A DNA stretch of 55,779 bases from an uncultured Lachnospiraceae bacterium (GTDB taxonomy: Bacteria; Bacillota; Clostridia; Lachnospirales; Lachnospiraceae): assembly GCA_947626965.1 (NCBI GenBank), contig CANQUH010000006.1, forward strand, positions 1 through 55,779. Direction: 5' to 3'. Shown one piece after another: positions 25,351 through 34,850 of the stretch (position 1 is its first letter; each line of letters opens with the position of its first letter). Made by a program: the position numbers and the translations under genes. The notes below the pieces were generated by a model. The model did no database searches. It was not told the DNA's origin and was given only the letters and a program-made list of their open reading frames with translations.

Positions 25351-28300
25351 TTACAATTCCTGCGCTTCACCCTCCTGCAGGCCGTGGCCGGCAGCAGCGT
25401 CCGGCGATGCGCAGAAGAGCTGCCTTCGCTTCCTTCTCCGTCTTCCCGCGCACAGCAGCACAATGAACAGCACAAAAGCCGCTCCCGTGACCGCAAATGC
25501 GTACCGGATCCCCGGTATCTCATACGTAAGTTCCACCGTATGCTCCCCCGCATCCAGTTCCAGCGCCATATACATATAATTTGCCCTGTGCAGTTCTGCT
25601 TTCTCTCCGTCCACCAGAGCTGTCCATCCTCTCTGATACGGAATGCTGAGCACAAGGAATCTGTCCTCATCCAGAGAAATCCTGCCCGCGACCCGGTTTG
25701 TCCCGACCTCCACATCCTCAAGTACATGCTCCGTCAGATTTTCCGTGTACAGCTCCATGTTGTCCATCGGCAGACTGTACAGTTTCAGAGTCTTAAACTG
25801 AATCATACCCTGCTTGTCCAGTCTGATCTTACAGGAAGTGATTGCCTTTTTGTGATAACCGAGATTGAACACAAAATTTTTCTGCCCTGTTTTGTAACGG
25901 TAATCGTCCGGTGAAAAATCGTATTCTACTTTATTATTTTTCGTTTCCAGAAAAATCGTGATCTGCTCTTCCGACATATCCCCCTCAAGAAACGCGTCTT
26001 CCAGAACAAGATACGTTTCCGAGTTCGGCGTTCCCTTAAAGTTCAGCTTCAGGTCATACGTCTCATCTCCCGCTTTCGGGGTTATGACGACTTTCTTTCC
26101 CTTCTCCTGACTACGGATCCTGGAAGCTTCCTCTTCCATTCCCGCGATCAGCGCATGCTCTGTCAGGCAGGCGCGGCTTTCCTTCACCGATTTAATCTTC
26201 AGCTCCTTTACCGTGAGCCGGACGTCCGCATCTTCCGCATTCTTTACGTTCTCCGCATCTTCCGTGTCGTGAAGCAGAACCTTCTGCATCAGGACTTCCT
26301 GGCGCTCCAGGCTGTCGTAGGATTCCAGTTCCTCCTCCGTGATCGAATCCCGGTATGTATAGCCGATCGGAAGCGCATACTTGTTTTCATATACCGTTGC
26401 CTTCCCGTACGGCAGATCTGTCTGCAGAAGCTCCTCCGCCCCATACGGAAGCGTTCTGCCCGGCTCCTCGTAGGCCGCGTAATACTTGACAGCCGCGAGA
26501 TTGTTCATATAAGCGCTGTTATTCAGACCCAGCATCTGTGTCGGACTGTAGCTGACGCTGCCCATCTCCTCCAGATACTTCATAATATTTCCATTGTACG
26601 TGCTGCTGATCAGATAAATATCATTATAATCAAACAGCATCGACGCATTGCTGTTGTAATAGCTCAGCTTCGGCATGGCCACGCGGTAAAAGCTGTCGTC
26701 CCCCACTTCTTCCACCGCCTGCAGCGGAGTGCTCGTCACCGGCTTCAGAGCGCTTCCGCCCCGGTTCATAAAGCTGGCGGCATACCGGTCAATATGGAAC
26801 AGAGAAAAACCCTGCCAGAACACCATCGCCGCGACCAGGCAGATTATCAGCCCTCTCCTGGCAGCGTCCGCAAACGATGCCGCACGAGTTTCATCCGGCC
26901 GGTCCGCACAATCTCCTCCGCCCTGCCCCCGCACAGGCAGAAATCCCGCAAAACGTGAACCTTTTGGGGAGAACTCCGGCCGGTCCACCTGGATTATCAG
27001 AAGAACCACAAACGCTGCTGCAAGCAGCAGAAACGCGACCTGCGTAAATCCGGTGCTCTTGTTATTTCCAAAAAACGCAAGAACACCGTACAAAAGCATC
27101 ACCGCCGCGCAGACAATCTTTTCATTCTTTTTCAGCCGGTAAAGATCCGGCAGGCAATCTGCTGTCGCAAAAGCCACCACAAGCGCCGCAATATAGCACC
27201 AGCGGTTTACCACCGCACTGAAGCCGCTGAAGATAAAGCCAAACAGCGGAAATGCCGCGAAGCCGAACGAGATCAGCATCAGAAGCTTGAGTTCTTTTCG
27301 GCCTTTGCGCATAAACAGAATAACAATCACAAACAGAGTGAGCGGCAAAAACCCGAATTTCATCCAGTTGCCCGGAGAATTTCCTGTCGTGATAAACGTC
27401 ATGAAACAGTCAACCAGCCATTTCGCGTCGTAATAGAACAAGGAAGGCGTCTTGATCAGGACATTTCCGCTGCGCCCGGAGCCAAGGTACACGCCAAAGT
27501 TCGTCACGAGAACAACGGAGGCCATCGCTACGCCGAGCAGATAAGATCCGACAATCGTCAGTCCCCTCGACAGAAAATTCCGAAAAGTCCTCCCCTCTTT
27601 CTGACAGAAAAACCGTACAAGGAAATAAACGCCCATGGCGATCGTATTCATATACAGATAGTAGTAATTACTGTACAGGGAAACCGCGACAAAAATTGTG
27701 CACAGATACCATCGCCTTTTCTGCAGTATCTCCTCCATCGAGAGTATCAGAAGCGGCAGCATAATTAAAGGTATCATAAAGTTTGTGTGCATCGTAGCCC
27801 CGTACAGCGGGAAACCGCTGACGACATACACCACACTCGCCAGAAACGCCGCGAAATATCCCTTCCTGAAATACAGACAGAGAATGGACATGGACACTCC
27901 CGCCAGATAAAAACGGAGCACTGTGATAAAATCATAGGCAAATTCCATGTGATCTTCGCCAAACAGCGCGAACAGGAAGTACAGCGGTTCCATGCTGTAG
28001 TTGACCTCCGCTCCAAGTCCAAGGCGGAAATCATACATCATCAGTTCAAAATTCCCGCTCAGAAGCCCCTTCACCAGATTCCGGATATAGCGGGAAAAAT
28101 AGATCGCGCGCGGAAAGTACTGGGAGACCCCATCCCCGAGAACAATGAATGTCTTTCCTGTGCGGACATATTCAAAAAACACCAGAAACAACACAAGTGA
28201 AAAAGCTGCTGTGTACACAGAAAAATAAAAGGCCGTTCTGCGGCGGACTTTATTCCGGGCAAAATCACTCAGCACCGCACAGCACCGGCTGACCAGTATA

Positions 28301-29286
28301 AATGCCGGAAACAGAAGAAAGACCGCCGCGATAACAGCAGCCGCCACCGCCAGCACCTGAACCGTTCCAAACCCCGAAAAGGCGCTTCCGCCATACTTGT
28401 AAATCCCGAACAGAGCCAGCGAATACAGAAGAAACACCGGTTCGATCATCCGGCAGATCATCGCCGCGCTCCCGGAACGCACCGTGACGCGCGCAAGCAG
28501 TTTTGACGCAGTATGCAGAAGGTACACAGGAAGGAACGAGACAGTCACCCGAAACAGAGCCTGCAGCGGCGTCCTGTACAGCAAAAGCGAGCATATGGAA
28601 ACTGCGGCCGCCGCAGCCGCCGTCTTCCAGTCAAAATCCGGTTCTTTCTCCTGATACCAGATCCCGAGCAGAAAAAACGCGAAAAAGGGAACTCCGGGAA
28701 CCGCCTGCTGCCCTGTCGCCCCGAAAAATACTGCCACAAGATCGTACATCTCACCTTTCACCTGAAGCAGTGCGGACAGAATACACAGTGCGCCGGCCAG
28801 AATCATTTTTTTCTTATTTTCAGCCAGACGGCAGATCTGTTCGTCGAGCATCCTGACGGCGAGAAGCATCAGAGCAAGCGTGAGAAACAAAGCGGAAACT
28901 GCCGGGACGCGCAAAAAAGAGAGAACGTCCGTAAAAACAGAAATCGGAATATACTTCCTCTCCGCGGTCAGTACCTCAGACCAGGCCGGAAGCAGCTCAT
29001 TTACAAATGTAAGAAAGAAAAAATACACATAATAACGTCCTGCATCAATGAGAAGACTCCTCTTCCGGGCATCGGCAGTATCCGCACGCCTGCTTCCATA
29101 GCAGTATCCGGCCCGGAAAATAAATCCCGGCACAAACACCACGGAAAACAGAGTACTCAGCCTGCCCGCCATCTCCGCCTTTGTACCATAAATCTGAAAT
29201 GCCATATAGAAAAAAAAGCACAAAAACAGCAGCAGATTCATCGTTTCGCTGTATCCGCTCCGCTTTATCCCAATTTTCTTCTCCAT
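25351..29286 (-). CDS. YfhO-family giant membrane protein with extra N-terminal membrane domain
   Basis: 1311 aa, first gene of the polysaccharide operon. Residues about 365-1311 match the YfhO family (GT-C-like; B. subtilis YfhO has about 860 aa and glycosylates lipoteichoic acid): FIVLGDGVSQYFPRAIYFS, many helices, then an outside beta-rich end (LSIPYQRGWTALVDGE... AGEHTVELTYEIPG) and a last helix. Residues 1-345 add about ten helices. Their layout (FFLLGIWY, FLPVYLLHT) resembles acyltransferase-3 proteins, though the usual catalytic His/Arg are not evident. Between them is a soluble loop (FSPKGSRFAGFLPVRGQGGG, about 765-800). GGAAAGGA lies before the ATG. I infer sugar transfer from a polyprenyl carrier outside the cell. 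Confidence 0.88.
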   Translation of the reverse strand: MEKKIGIKRSGYSETMNLLLFLCFFFYMAFQIYGTKAEMAGRLSTLFSVVFVPGFIFRAGYCYGSRRADTADARKRSLLIDAGRYYVYFFFLTFVNELLPAWSEVLTAERKYIPISVFTDVLSFLRVPAVSALFLTLALMLLAVRMLDEQICRLAENKKKMILAGALCILSALLQVKGEMYDLVAVFFGATGQQAVPGVPFFAFFLLGIWYQEKEPDFDWKTAAAAAAVSICSLLLYRTPLQALFRVTVSFLPVYLLHTASKLLARVTVRSGSAAMICRMIEPVFLLYSLALFGIYKYGGSAFSGFGTVQVLAVAAAVIAAVFLLFPAFILVSRCCAVLSDFARNKVRRRTAFYFSVYTAAFSLVLFLVFFEYVRTGKTFIVLGDGVSQYFPRAIYFSRYIRNLVKGLLSGNFELMMYDFRLGLGAEVNYSMEPLYFLFALFGEDHMEFAYDFITVLRFYLAGVSMSILCLYFRKGYFAAFLASVVYVVSGFPLYGATMHTNFMIPLIMLPLLILSMEEILQKRRWYLCTIFVAVSLYSNYYYLYMNTIAMGVYFLVRFFCQKEGRTFRNFLSRGLTIVGSYLLGVAMASVVLVTNFGVYLGSGRSGNVLIKTPSLFYYDAKWLVDCFMTFITTGNSPGNWMKFGFLPLTLFVIVILFMRKGRKELKLLMLISFGFAAFPLFGFIFSGFSAVVNRWCYIAALVVAFATADCLPDLYRLKKNEKIVCAAVMLLYGVLAFFGNNKSTGFTQVAFLLLAAAFVVLLIIQVDRPEFSPKGSRFAGFLPVRGQGGGDCADRPDETRAASFADAARRGLIICLVAAMVFWQGFSLFHIDRYAASFMNRGGSALKPVTSTPLQAVEEVGDDSFYRVAMPKLSYYNSNASMLFDYNDIYLISSTYNGNIMKYLEEMGSVSYSPTQMLGLNNSAYMNNLAAVKYYAAYEEPGRTLPYGAEELLQTDLPYGKATVYENKYALPIGYTYRDSITEEELESYDSLERQEVLMQKVLLHDTEDAENVKNAEDADVRLTVKELKIKSVKESRACLTEHALIAGMEEEASRIRSQEKGKKVVITPKAGDETYDLKLNFKGTPNSETYLVLEDAFLEGDMSEEQITIFLETKNNKVEYDFSPDDYRYKTGQKNFVFNLGYHKKAITSCKIRLDKQGMIQFKTLKLYSLPMDNMELYTENLTEHVLEDVEVGTNRVAGRISLDEDRFLVLSIPYQRGWTALVDGEKAELHRANYMYMALELDAGEHTVELTYEIPGIRYAFAVTGAAFVLFIVLLCAGRRRRKRRQLFCASPDAAAGHGLQEGEAQEL

Positions 29287-29356
29287 ATTTTCAATATCCT
29301 TTCCATATCAGCGGCATCTGTCTGTCGTTTATACATTTTCCAATATCATGCACCTT

Positions 29357-29385
29357 ATTTTATCCTATAACATACGCTTTCGCAA
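29357..29385 (-). promoter_or_regulatory. Promoter of the polysaccharide operon
   Basis: On the minus strand TTGCGA (29380-29385) and TAAAAT (29357-29362) are 17 bases apart, about 70 bases before the yfhO-like ATG. An imperfect inverted repeat (ATACGCTT with AAGCATAA) overlaps the -35. Confidence 0.65.
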
Positions 29386-29400
29386 GCATAAAAATCCTGC

Positions 29401-29429
29401 TTGATTTCCGCATTTATCCACACTATAAT
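29401..29429 (+). promoter_or_regulatory. Promoter of the ParB-like/BMP operon
   Basis: TTGATT (29401-29406) and a perfect TATAAT (29424-29429) have a 17-base spacer. It lies back to back with the leftward promoter, only 16 bases away, so the two operons may be co-regulated or exclude each other. Confidence 0.8.
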
Positions 29430-29488
29430 AAAGAACTGAACCTGACAAACTAAAATAGCTTACTTCCAACGGAAGGAGGATTCTAATT

Positions 29489-31390
29489 ATGTCATATGGA
29501 GATTACAGCAGCGCAAAAAAAGCCGGCAAGAAAGATTACCAGGCCCGCCTGATGCGCGGACAGAAACCTACCCTTGAAGTTCTCGACGATATTCTGGAGT
29601 CGCCCGATTCGCTGACTCAGGTTTCACTTGGACTTGTACAGATTCCGATCGATCAGATCGTCGGCACCCGGTACGAAGGGCGCAGCAGTTCCTTCGCGGG
29701 CAATTTTATGCCGATTCTGGAAGACACCACAGAATTCGCCCACAAATGGGTGGCGCTGAGCCGGGCGCATGAAAATGAGGGAATCCGGGATCCGATCAAA
29801 GCTTATGAATATATGAACAAATATTACGTGGAGGAAGGCAACAAACGCGTCAGCGTTCTGAAATACTATGAAGCCATCTCCATCCCCGGATATGTAACGC
29901 GCATCATTCCAAAACGTACCGGAGAAAAAGAAAACAATATTTATTTTGAATTTCTGGACTTTTACAAATTATCGAAAATTAACTACATCTGGTTTTCAAA
30001 AGAAGGCAGCTTTGCCAAACTGCAGGAAGCGGTCGGCAAGCGGCCGGATGAGGAATGGAGCGAGGACGACCAGCTCAACTTCAGTTCCATCTTCTCCCGC
30101 TTCACGGCGGCCTATGAGGCAAAAGGAGGCAGCAAACTCAAGATCACAACCGGAGACGCGTTTCTCGCTTACATCACGCTCTATGGATATCAGGCGACGG
30201 ACGCCCAGTCTGCCGCTGAGCTGAAAACGTCTGTCGCAAAAGTCTGGGAAGAATTTGAGCTTCTCGAGCATGATGAAGAAATTGAGCTGAAGATGGATCC
30301 GAACACGGAGAAAAAACCTCTTCTGAGCCGTCTCATTCCGCTGGCGCTCGGAGAGCCCAAACTGAACATTGCATTTATATATGAAAAAACTCCTCGTTCC
30401 TCCGCATGGACCTACGCCCATGAGCTTGGCCGCATGCATCTGGAGCAGACATTCCCGGATGAGGTTGTCACCCGCAGCTACGAGAATATCACGGCGGACA
30501 CGGTTGAGAACTGCATCTACAAGGCGATCTACGAAGGCTGCAATATCATTTTCACAACGACGCCGACTTTTGCGCAGGCCAGCGTAAAGGCCGCGATCGC
30601 AAACCCTGATGTCCGCATCCTGAACTGTTCGCTGAACACGTCGCACCGATACATAAGGACCTACTATACGAGAATGCACGAGGCCAAATTCCTGATGGGC
30701 GCGATTGCCGGAGCCATGGCGGAAAACGACCGCCTTTCCTACGTCGCGGATTATCCGCTGTTCGGCAACATCGCAAATATCAACGCGTTCGCGCTCGGCG
30801 CAAAGATGATCAACCCGCGCGCCAAGGTGTACCTCGAATGGTCCACGCTGAAAAATGTGGATATCTGGGAGAACATCCGCAAGGTCGCTCCTTCCTGTAT
30901 CTCCGGAAGAGACATGGTGATCCCGGAGCAGCCGTCGCGGCTTTTCGGTATCTATCACTATGATGGAGAGCATGTCCGAAACCTGGCGATGCCGCTGTAC
31001 CACTGGGGCAAATTCTATGAGAATCTGATCCGCACGATCATGAACGGAACCTGGAAGAGCGACGACGATACCACCCGCGCGATCAACTACTGGTGGGGAA
31101 TGTCGTCCGGCGTAGTAGATATCATCTGCTCGCAGAATCTCCCGGTCGGCACGAAGCGTCTTGTGGAGCTTTTAAAGCACACAATCAGCTCCGGAAAATT
31201 CAATCCGTTCGCCGGGGTCCTTTACTCCCAGACAGGCATCATAAAGGGGAGTCCCGACAACATCCTCTCGCCGGAGGAAATCATGGAAATGGACTGGCTC
31301 GCTGAGAACGTCATCGGTACGATTCCGGCACGTGAAGAACTTATGGCTCAGGCACAGCCGGTAACCTCTCAGCAGGGTGTGAAAAAATAA
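29489..31390 (+). CDS. Cytoplasmic ParB/sulfiredoxin-like plus BMP (PnrA-like) binding-domain protein
   Basis: 633 aa. AAGGAGGA lies 8 bases before the ATG. There is no signal peptide or lipobox, unlike every usual BMP lipoprotein. Residues about 45-140 look like a ParB N-terminal/sulfiredoxin fold: GLVQIPIDQIVGTR, then YVEEGNKRVSVLKYYEA, the position of the ParB GxxR box. A linker with a helical segment (145-285) follows. From about 290 the BMP fold runs to the end (LNIAFIYEKTPRSSAWTYAHELGR, GCNIIFTTTPTFAQAS, AKFLMGAIAGAMA, YPLFGNIANINAFALGAKMINP). BMP domains bind nucleosides, so an internal nucleoside or nucleotide sensor is plausible. The phosphoesterase gene follows 40 bp later in the same operon. 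It is usually annotated only as BMP family. Confidence 0.8.
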   Translation: MSYGDYSSAKKAGKKDYQARLMRGQKPTLEVLDDILESPDSLTQVSLGLVQIPIDQIVGTRYEGRSSSFAGNFMPILEDTTEFAHKWVALSRAHENEGIRDPIKAYEYMNKYYVEEGNKRVSVLKYYEAISIPGYVTRIIPKRTGEKENNIYFEFLDFYKLSKINYIWFSKEGSFAKLQEAVGKRPDEEWSEDDQLNFSSIFSRFTAAYEAKGGSKLKITTGDAFLAYITLYGYQATDAQSAAELKTSVAKVWEEFELLEHDEEIELKMDPNTEKKPLLSRLIPLALGEPKLNIAFIYEKTPRSSAWTYAHELGRMHLEQTFPDEVVTRSYENITADTVENCIYKAIYEGCNIIFTTTPTFAQASVKAAIANPDVRILNCSLNTSHRYIRTYYTRMHEAKFLMGAIAGAMAENDRLSYVADYPLFGNIANINAFALGAKMINPRAKVYLEWSTLKNVDIWENIRKVAPSCISGRDMVIPEQPSRLFGIYHYDGEHVRNLAMPLYHWGKFYENLIRTIMNGTWKSDDDTTRAINYWWGMSSGVVDIICSQNLPVGTKRLVELLKHTISSGKFNPFAGVLYSQTGIIKGSPDNILSPEEIMEMDWLAENVIGTIPAREELMAQAQPVTSQQGVKK

Positions 31391-31430
31391 AAACGTAATG
31401 GATAAAAGTGGGAAAGGAACGTGATGAGAT

Positions 31431-32072
31431 ATGCGGATCATGGTAATTGCGGACGAAGAATCCAGATATCTGTGGGATTTTTTCGATAAAAGCAAGCTGG
31501 AAGGGATCGATCTGATCATCTCCTGCGGCGACCTGCATCCGTACTATCTCTCCTTTCTCGCCACATTTGCTTCCGCACCCGTCCTCTATGTGCACGGAAA
31601 TCATGACCAGAAATACGAGCGGATTCCTCCGGAGGGCTGTATCTGCATCGATGACAAAATATATGTCCACAATGGAGTGCGGATCCTCGGTCTGGGCGGT
31701 TCCATGCGCTACCGTCCGGGAAGCCATCAGTATACGGAGCATGAGATGCGCCGCCGGATCTTCCGGCTCGGACTTCCGCTTCTCTGGCACCGCGGCTTCG
31801 ATATCCTTGTCACGCACGCCCCGGCTTATCAGCTCAACGATGGGCGCGATCTGCCGCATCAGGGCTTCAAATCGTTCCTGTGGCTAATGGAGAAATTCAA
31901 GCCGAAGTTCTTCCTGCACGGCCATGTACATATGTCCTACGGGCGGCAGCACAAGCGCTGCGATAAATATCAGAATACGCTTGTGATCAACGCATACGAA
32001 CGGTATGTGTTCGACTTTGAGGATGATGTGCTCAGCCCGCTTATATACGGAAAGACAGTGGCAAAAAAATGA
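31431..32072 (+). CDS. Calcineurin-like metallophosphoesterase
   Basis: 213 aa, cytoplasmic, no signal peptide. Metal-site motifs in order: MVIADEES (8-11), where the family has DxH, so the first-metal His is Glu here; SCGDLHP; VHGNHDQ; LVTHAP; and HGHVHMSYG. The remaining ligands are intact, so catalysis is likely but perhaps with changed metal preference. The substrate cannot be read; relatives act on phosphomonoesters, diesters and nucleotides. It is co-transcribed with the ParB-like/BMP gene (40-bp gap, GGAAAGGAA upstream) and followed by a strong terminator. The pairing suggests that the BMP protein senses a nucleoside-type ligand while this enzyme makes or destroys it. Confidence 0.88.
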   Translation: MRIMVIADEESRYLWDFFDKSKLEGIDLIISCGDLHPYYLSFLATFASAPVLYVHGNHDQKYERIPPEGCICIDDKIYVHNGVRILGLGGSMRYRPGSHQYTEHEMRRRIFRLGLPLLWHRGFDILVTHAPAYQLNDGRDLPHQGFKSFLWLMEKFKPKFFLHGHVHMSYGRQHKRCDKYQNTLVINAYERYVFDFEDDVLSPLIYGKTVAKK

Positions 32073-32073
32073 G

Positions 32074-32112
32074 TCGGCGAGATCCCTGTACAGATGGGAT
32101 TCCGCCGATTTT
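32074..32112 (+). terminator. Terminator of the ParB-like/BMP-phosphoesterase operon
   Basis: TCGGCG and GATCCC pair with GGGAT and CGCCGA, followed by TTTT. It starts immediately after the phosphoesterase stop codon. Confidence 0.85.
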
Positions 32113-32148
32113 GCCTGCAGCATAGCTGAAAAAATCTTAAGGAAAAGT

Positions 32149-32168
32149 CCCGGAGATTCCTCTCCGGG
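32149..32168 (-). terminator. Terminator of the hydratase gene
   Basis: On the minus strand CCCGGAGA and TCTCCGGG (8-bp stem, 4-base loop) are followed by ACTTTTCC, 21 bases beyond the stop. Confidence 0.8.
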
Positions 32169-32189
32169 GTCTTCTATTCTTCTATACTT

Positions 32190-34484
32190 TTATTTCACTC
32201 TGTTGTAATTGATCAGGCAGCCATCCAGTATGATCTGCCTCTCATCGTCGGTCATCTCTCCGAGCTTCAGCGTAAACGGAGCAAGTTTCCCGTCTTTTAC
32301 GACGTATGCCGGCACTTCTGCAGCCTTCTCCTTCACAGCGGAGCGGATCCCCGGAATATACAGATAATCATGGTTCACGAACGGAAGGTCCTCTCCGTCG
32401 ATCAAAAACGGAAGCATGCCCCAGTTGATCAGATTGGAGCGGTAACGCTTCGTCGCGTAGCTGTTCGCGATGTTCGCCCAGCCGCCGAGCACCTTCTGGC
32501 AGGAAGCCGCCTGCTCGCGCGCGGAGCCGTCGCCCGGCTTCACGGCAAAGATTGTACTTCCGATTCCCGTATTCTCCGCAGATACATCCGCATATACGGC
32601 CTGTACAGCCGCAAAGACGTCAGCCAGCTCCGGCAGGGCTTCTGTCATGCTCTCGCCGGCCTCTCTTGCCTTCTCCGCCTTCTGCACCTCTTTTGCGAGG
32701 CCTACATACGCCGGGTCCTTCCTTGAGAGCGCGAACTCCGCAAGGCCGAGCGGATTCGAGCGGTAGGAGGAAGTCTCCCCGGACGGAATCAGTTCGTCCG
32801 TCGTTGTCACCGGATCGTGAATCTCGGACACTACCTTGAGAATCAGATTCTCCGGAAGCTCACACATCGCCGGCCAGTCCTTGATGTTCGGTCCGAAATG
32901 AATCTCGACCGACGGGTCCGCGACGCCCTTGCTGTCAAAGACACGGTTCGCGTAGATGCTCTGATCAAAGAAATATTTCGGATTGCTGAAATTCACATCC
33001 ACATCCGTCGCCGCTGTCAGATAGCCCTTGTTCGCCGCAGTCGCCGCAATCGAGCGCGCATCCATCAAAGCCACTGAGGAGATCTGGCCGCTCTGCAGCT
33101 TGGAGCCTTCGCGGTTCGGGAAGTTGCGCGTTGAATGACGGATACTGAACGCATTGTTCGCCGGCGTATCGCCCGCGCCGAAACACGGTCCGCAGAATGC
33201 AGTCTTGACAATCGCGCCGCTCTGAATCAGATCCGCAAGCCTGCCGTTCTTCGCAAGCTCCATGTAAATCGGCGTGCTCGCCGGGTAAACGCTTAAGGTA
33301 AACTCGTCGCAGCCGATAAAATTCCCTTTGAGGATGTCGGCCGCCGCACAGATATTCTCAAAACCGCCGCCCGCGCAGCCGGCAATAATGCCCTGATCCA
33401 CGTACAGTCTGCCGTCCCGCACTTTATTCTTCAGCGTGAAATCAACCGCGCCGTCAAAGCTGACCGCCGCACGCTTCTCCACATCGTCGAGAATATCCAT
33501 CAGGTTCGCGTTCAGTTCCTCGATCGTGTAAGTGTTGCTCGGATGGAACGGCATCGCGATCATCGGACGGATCTCGCTCAGATCTACGCAGACAACGCCG
33601 TCATAATAAGCCACCGCACCCGGAGCCAGTTCTTTGTAATCCCCTGCTCTTCCGTGAATCTCATAGAATTCCTTAATCCGGCTGTCTGTCTGCCAGATGG
33701 AAGACAGGCAGGTTGTCTCCGTCGTCATGACGTCGATGCCGATACGGAAATCAGCGCTTAAAGAAGCTACGCCCGGTCCCACAAATTCCATAACTTTATT
33801 ATTCACATAGCCATTGCCAAACACCGCGCCGATAATTGCCAGCGCGACATCCTGCGGCCCCACGCCCGGGACCGGACTGCCGGTCAGATAGACCGCGACA
33901 ACGCCCGGCATATTGATATCGTAAGTCTGGTTCAGAAGCTGCTTAACCAGCTCCGGTCCGCCCTCGCCCATCGCCATCGTGCCGAGCGCGCCGTATCTCG
34001 TATGAGAATCCGAGCCAAGAATCATGCCGCCGCCGCACGCGAGCATCTCGCGCGCGAACTGATGAATAACTGCCTGATGAGGCGGAACATAGACGCCGCC
34101 GTATTTTTTCGCGCAGCTGAGTCCGAACATGTGGTCATCCTCGTTGATCGTGCCGCCCACCGCGCAGAGTGAGTTGTGGCAGTTCGTCAGAACATACGGC
34201 ACCGGGAACTTCTCAAGTCCGGAAGCCCTCGCCGTCTGAATAATTCCTACAAACGTGATGTCATGGGACGTCAGCTTGTCAAATTTAATCTTCAGCTTGT
34301 CCATATTTCCGGAGGTATTGTGGCTTTCCAGAATCGAATACGCGATTGTATTCTTTGCCGCCTCCTCCCTCGCCGGGACATTTCCGCCCAGCTTCGCTGC
34401 CAAAGCTGCCTTCGCCTCCTGATTGTCCGGAATCAGCTCCGTCCCGTTCAGAAGATAAGCACCCTTCTCAAACAATTGAATCAT
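32190..34484 (-). CDS. Aconitase-family hydratase (YbhJ-like)
   Basis: 764 aa with ATG at 34484 after GAGGAGGG; 46 further open codons upstream are unlike the family. Aconitase signature features are present: [20 protein letters not shown], and three cysteines for the 4Fe-4S cluster in [11 protein letters not shown] and [28 protein letters not shown] stands where aconitases have the NRNF(E/P)GR segment. The C-terminal swivel domain has [18 protein letters not shown], where the usual active-site SR is followed by the SNL loop. Overall it fits the putative hydratase group typified by E. coli YbhJ rather than AcnA or AcnB. The substrate is unproven. It is a single-gene transcript with its own terminator. 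Confidence 0.85.
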   Translation of the reverse strand: MIQLFEKGAYLLNGTELIPDNQEAKAALAAKLGGNVPAREEAAKNTIAYSILESHNTSGNMDKLKIKFDKLTSHDITFVGIIQTARASGLEKFPVPYVLTNCHNSLCAVGGTINEDDHMFGLSCAKKYGGVYVPPHQAVIHQFAREMLACGGGMILGSDSHTRYGALGTMAMGEGGPELVKQLLNQTYDINMPGVVAVYLTGSPVPGVGPQDVALAIIGAVFGNGYVNNKVMEFVGPGVASLSADFRIGIDVMTTETTCLSSIWQTDSRIKEFYEIHGRAGDYKELAPGAVAYYDGVVCVDLSEIRPMIAMPFHPSNTYTIEELNANLMDILDDVEKRAAVSFDGAVDFTLKNKVRDGRLYVDQGIIAGCAGGGFENICAAADILKGNFIGCDEFTLSVYPASTPIYMELAKNGRLADLIQSGAIVKTAFCGPCFGAGDTPANNAFSIRHSTRNFPNREGSKLQSGQISSVALMDARSIAATAANKGYLTAATDVDVNFSNPKYFFDQSIYANRVFDSKGVADPSVEIHFGPNIKDWPAMCELPENLILKVVSEIHDPVTTTDELIPSGETSSYRSNPLGLAEFALSRKDPAYVGLAKEVQKAEKAREAGESMTEALPELADVFAAVQAVYADVSAENTGIGSTIFAVKPGDGSAREQAASCQKVLGGWANIANSYATKRYRSNLINWGMLPFLIDGEDLPFVNHDYLYIPGIRSAVKEKAAEVPAYVVKDGKLAPFTLKLGEMTDDERQIILDGCLINYNRVK

Positions 34485-34586
34485 TTTTTCATTCCCTCCT
34501 CTATTCTTTATACCCCGGCATTTCAGCTTCCCTGTATATTCTGCCGAAGGCTTTTGCCTGTTCCATGGAATATCTTTTTTGTGAAT

Positions 34587-34668
34587 CGAGCAGGAGGCGG
34601 CTTTTCCTCCTGCTCGCGGCATTCGTCAAATATCCATGCAAGCATGGCTATTTTCCTCATTGCCCGCG
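34587..34668. repeat. GAGCAGGAGG hairpin and family C CAAG-loop hairpin
   Basis: CGAGCAGGAGG (34587-34597) pairs with CCTCCTGCTCG (34606-34616), an 11-bp stem. It runs into CGCGGCATTCGTC, then CCATG-CAAG-CATGG and CTCATTGCCCGCGG, a diverged family C copy. TTCCATGGAA at 34561 may be the remains of that family's first hairpin. The rest of the 366-bp gap before murA shows no gene. Confidence 0.75.
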
Positions 34669-34850
34669 GGAATAAACTGACAGTTCAGACGTCTGCCGCA
34701 CAGGCTTCCATCTGAACTGTTATATACATCCCTGTATTCCAGTTTGCTGTATCTTTTCAGCGACGATATTCCATGATTCCGCTGTTCTCTGTCTTGTTGT
34801 CTCTCATCTTCGTATATTACAATCTGCCGCACCCTGACCACTTTGTCTGA

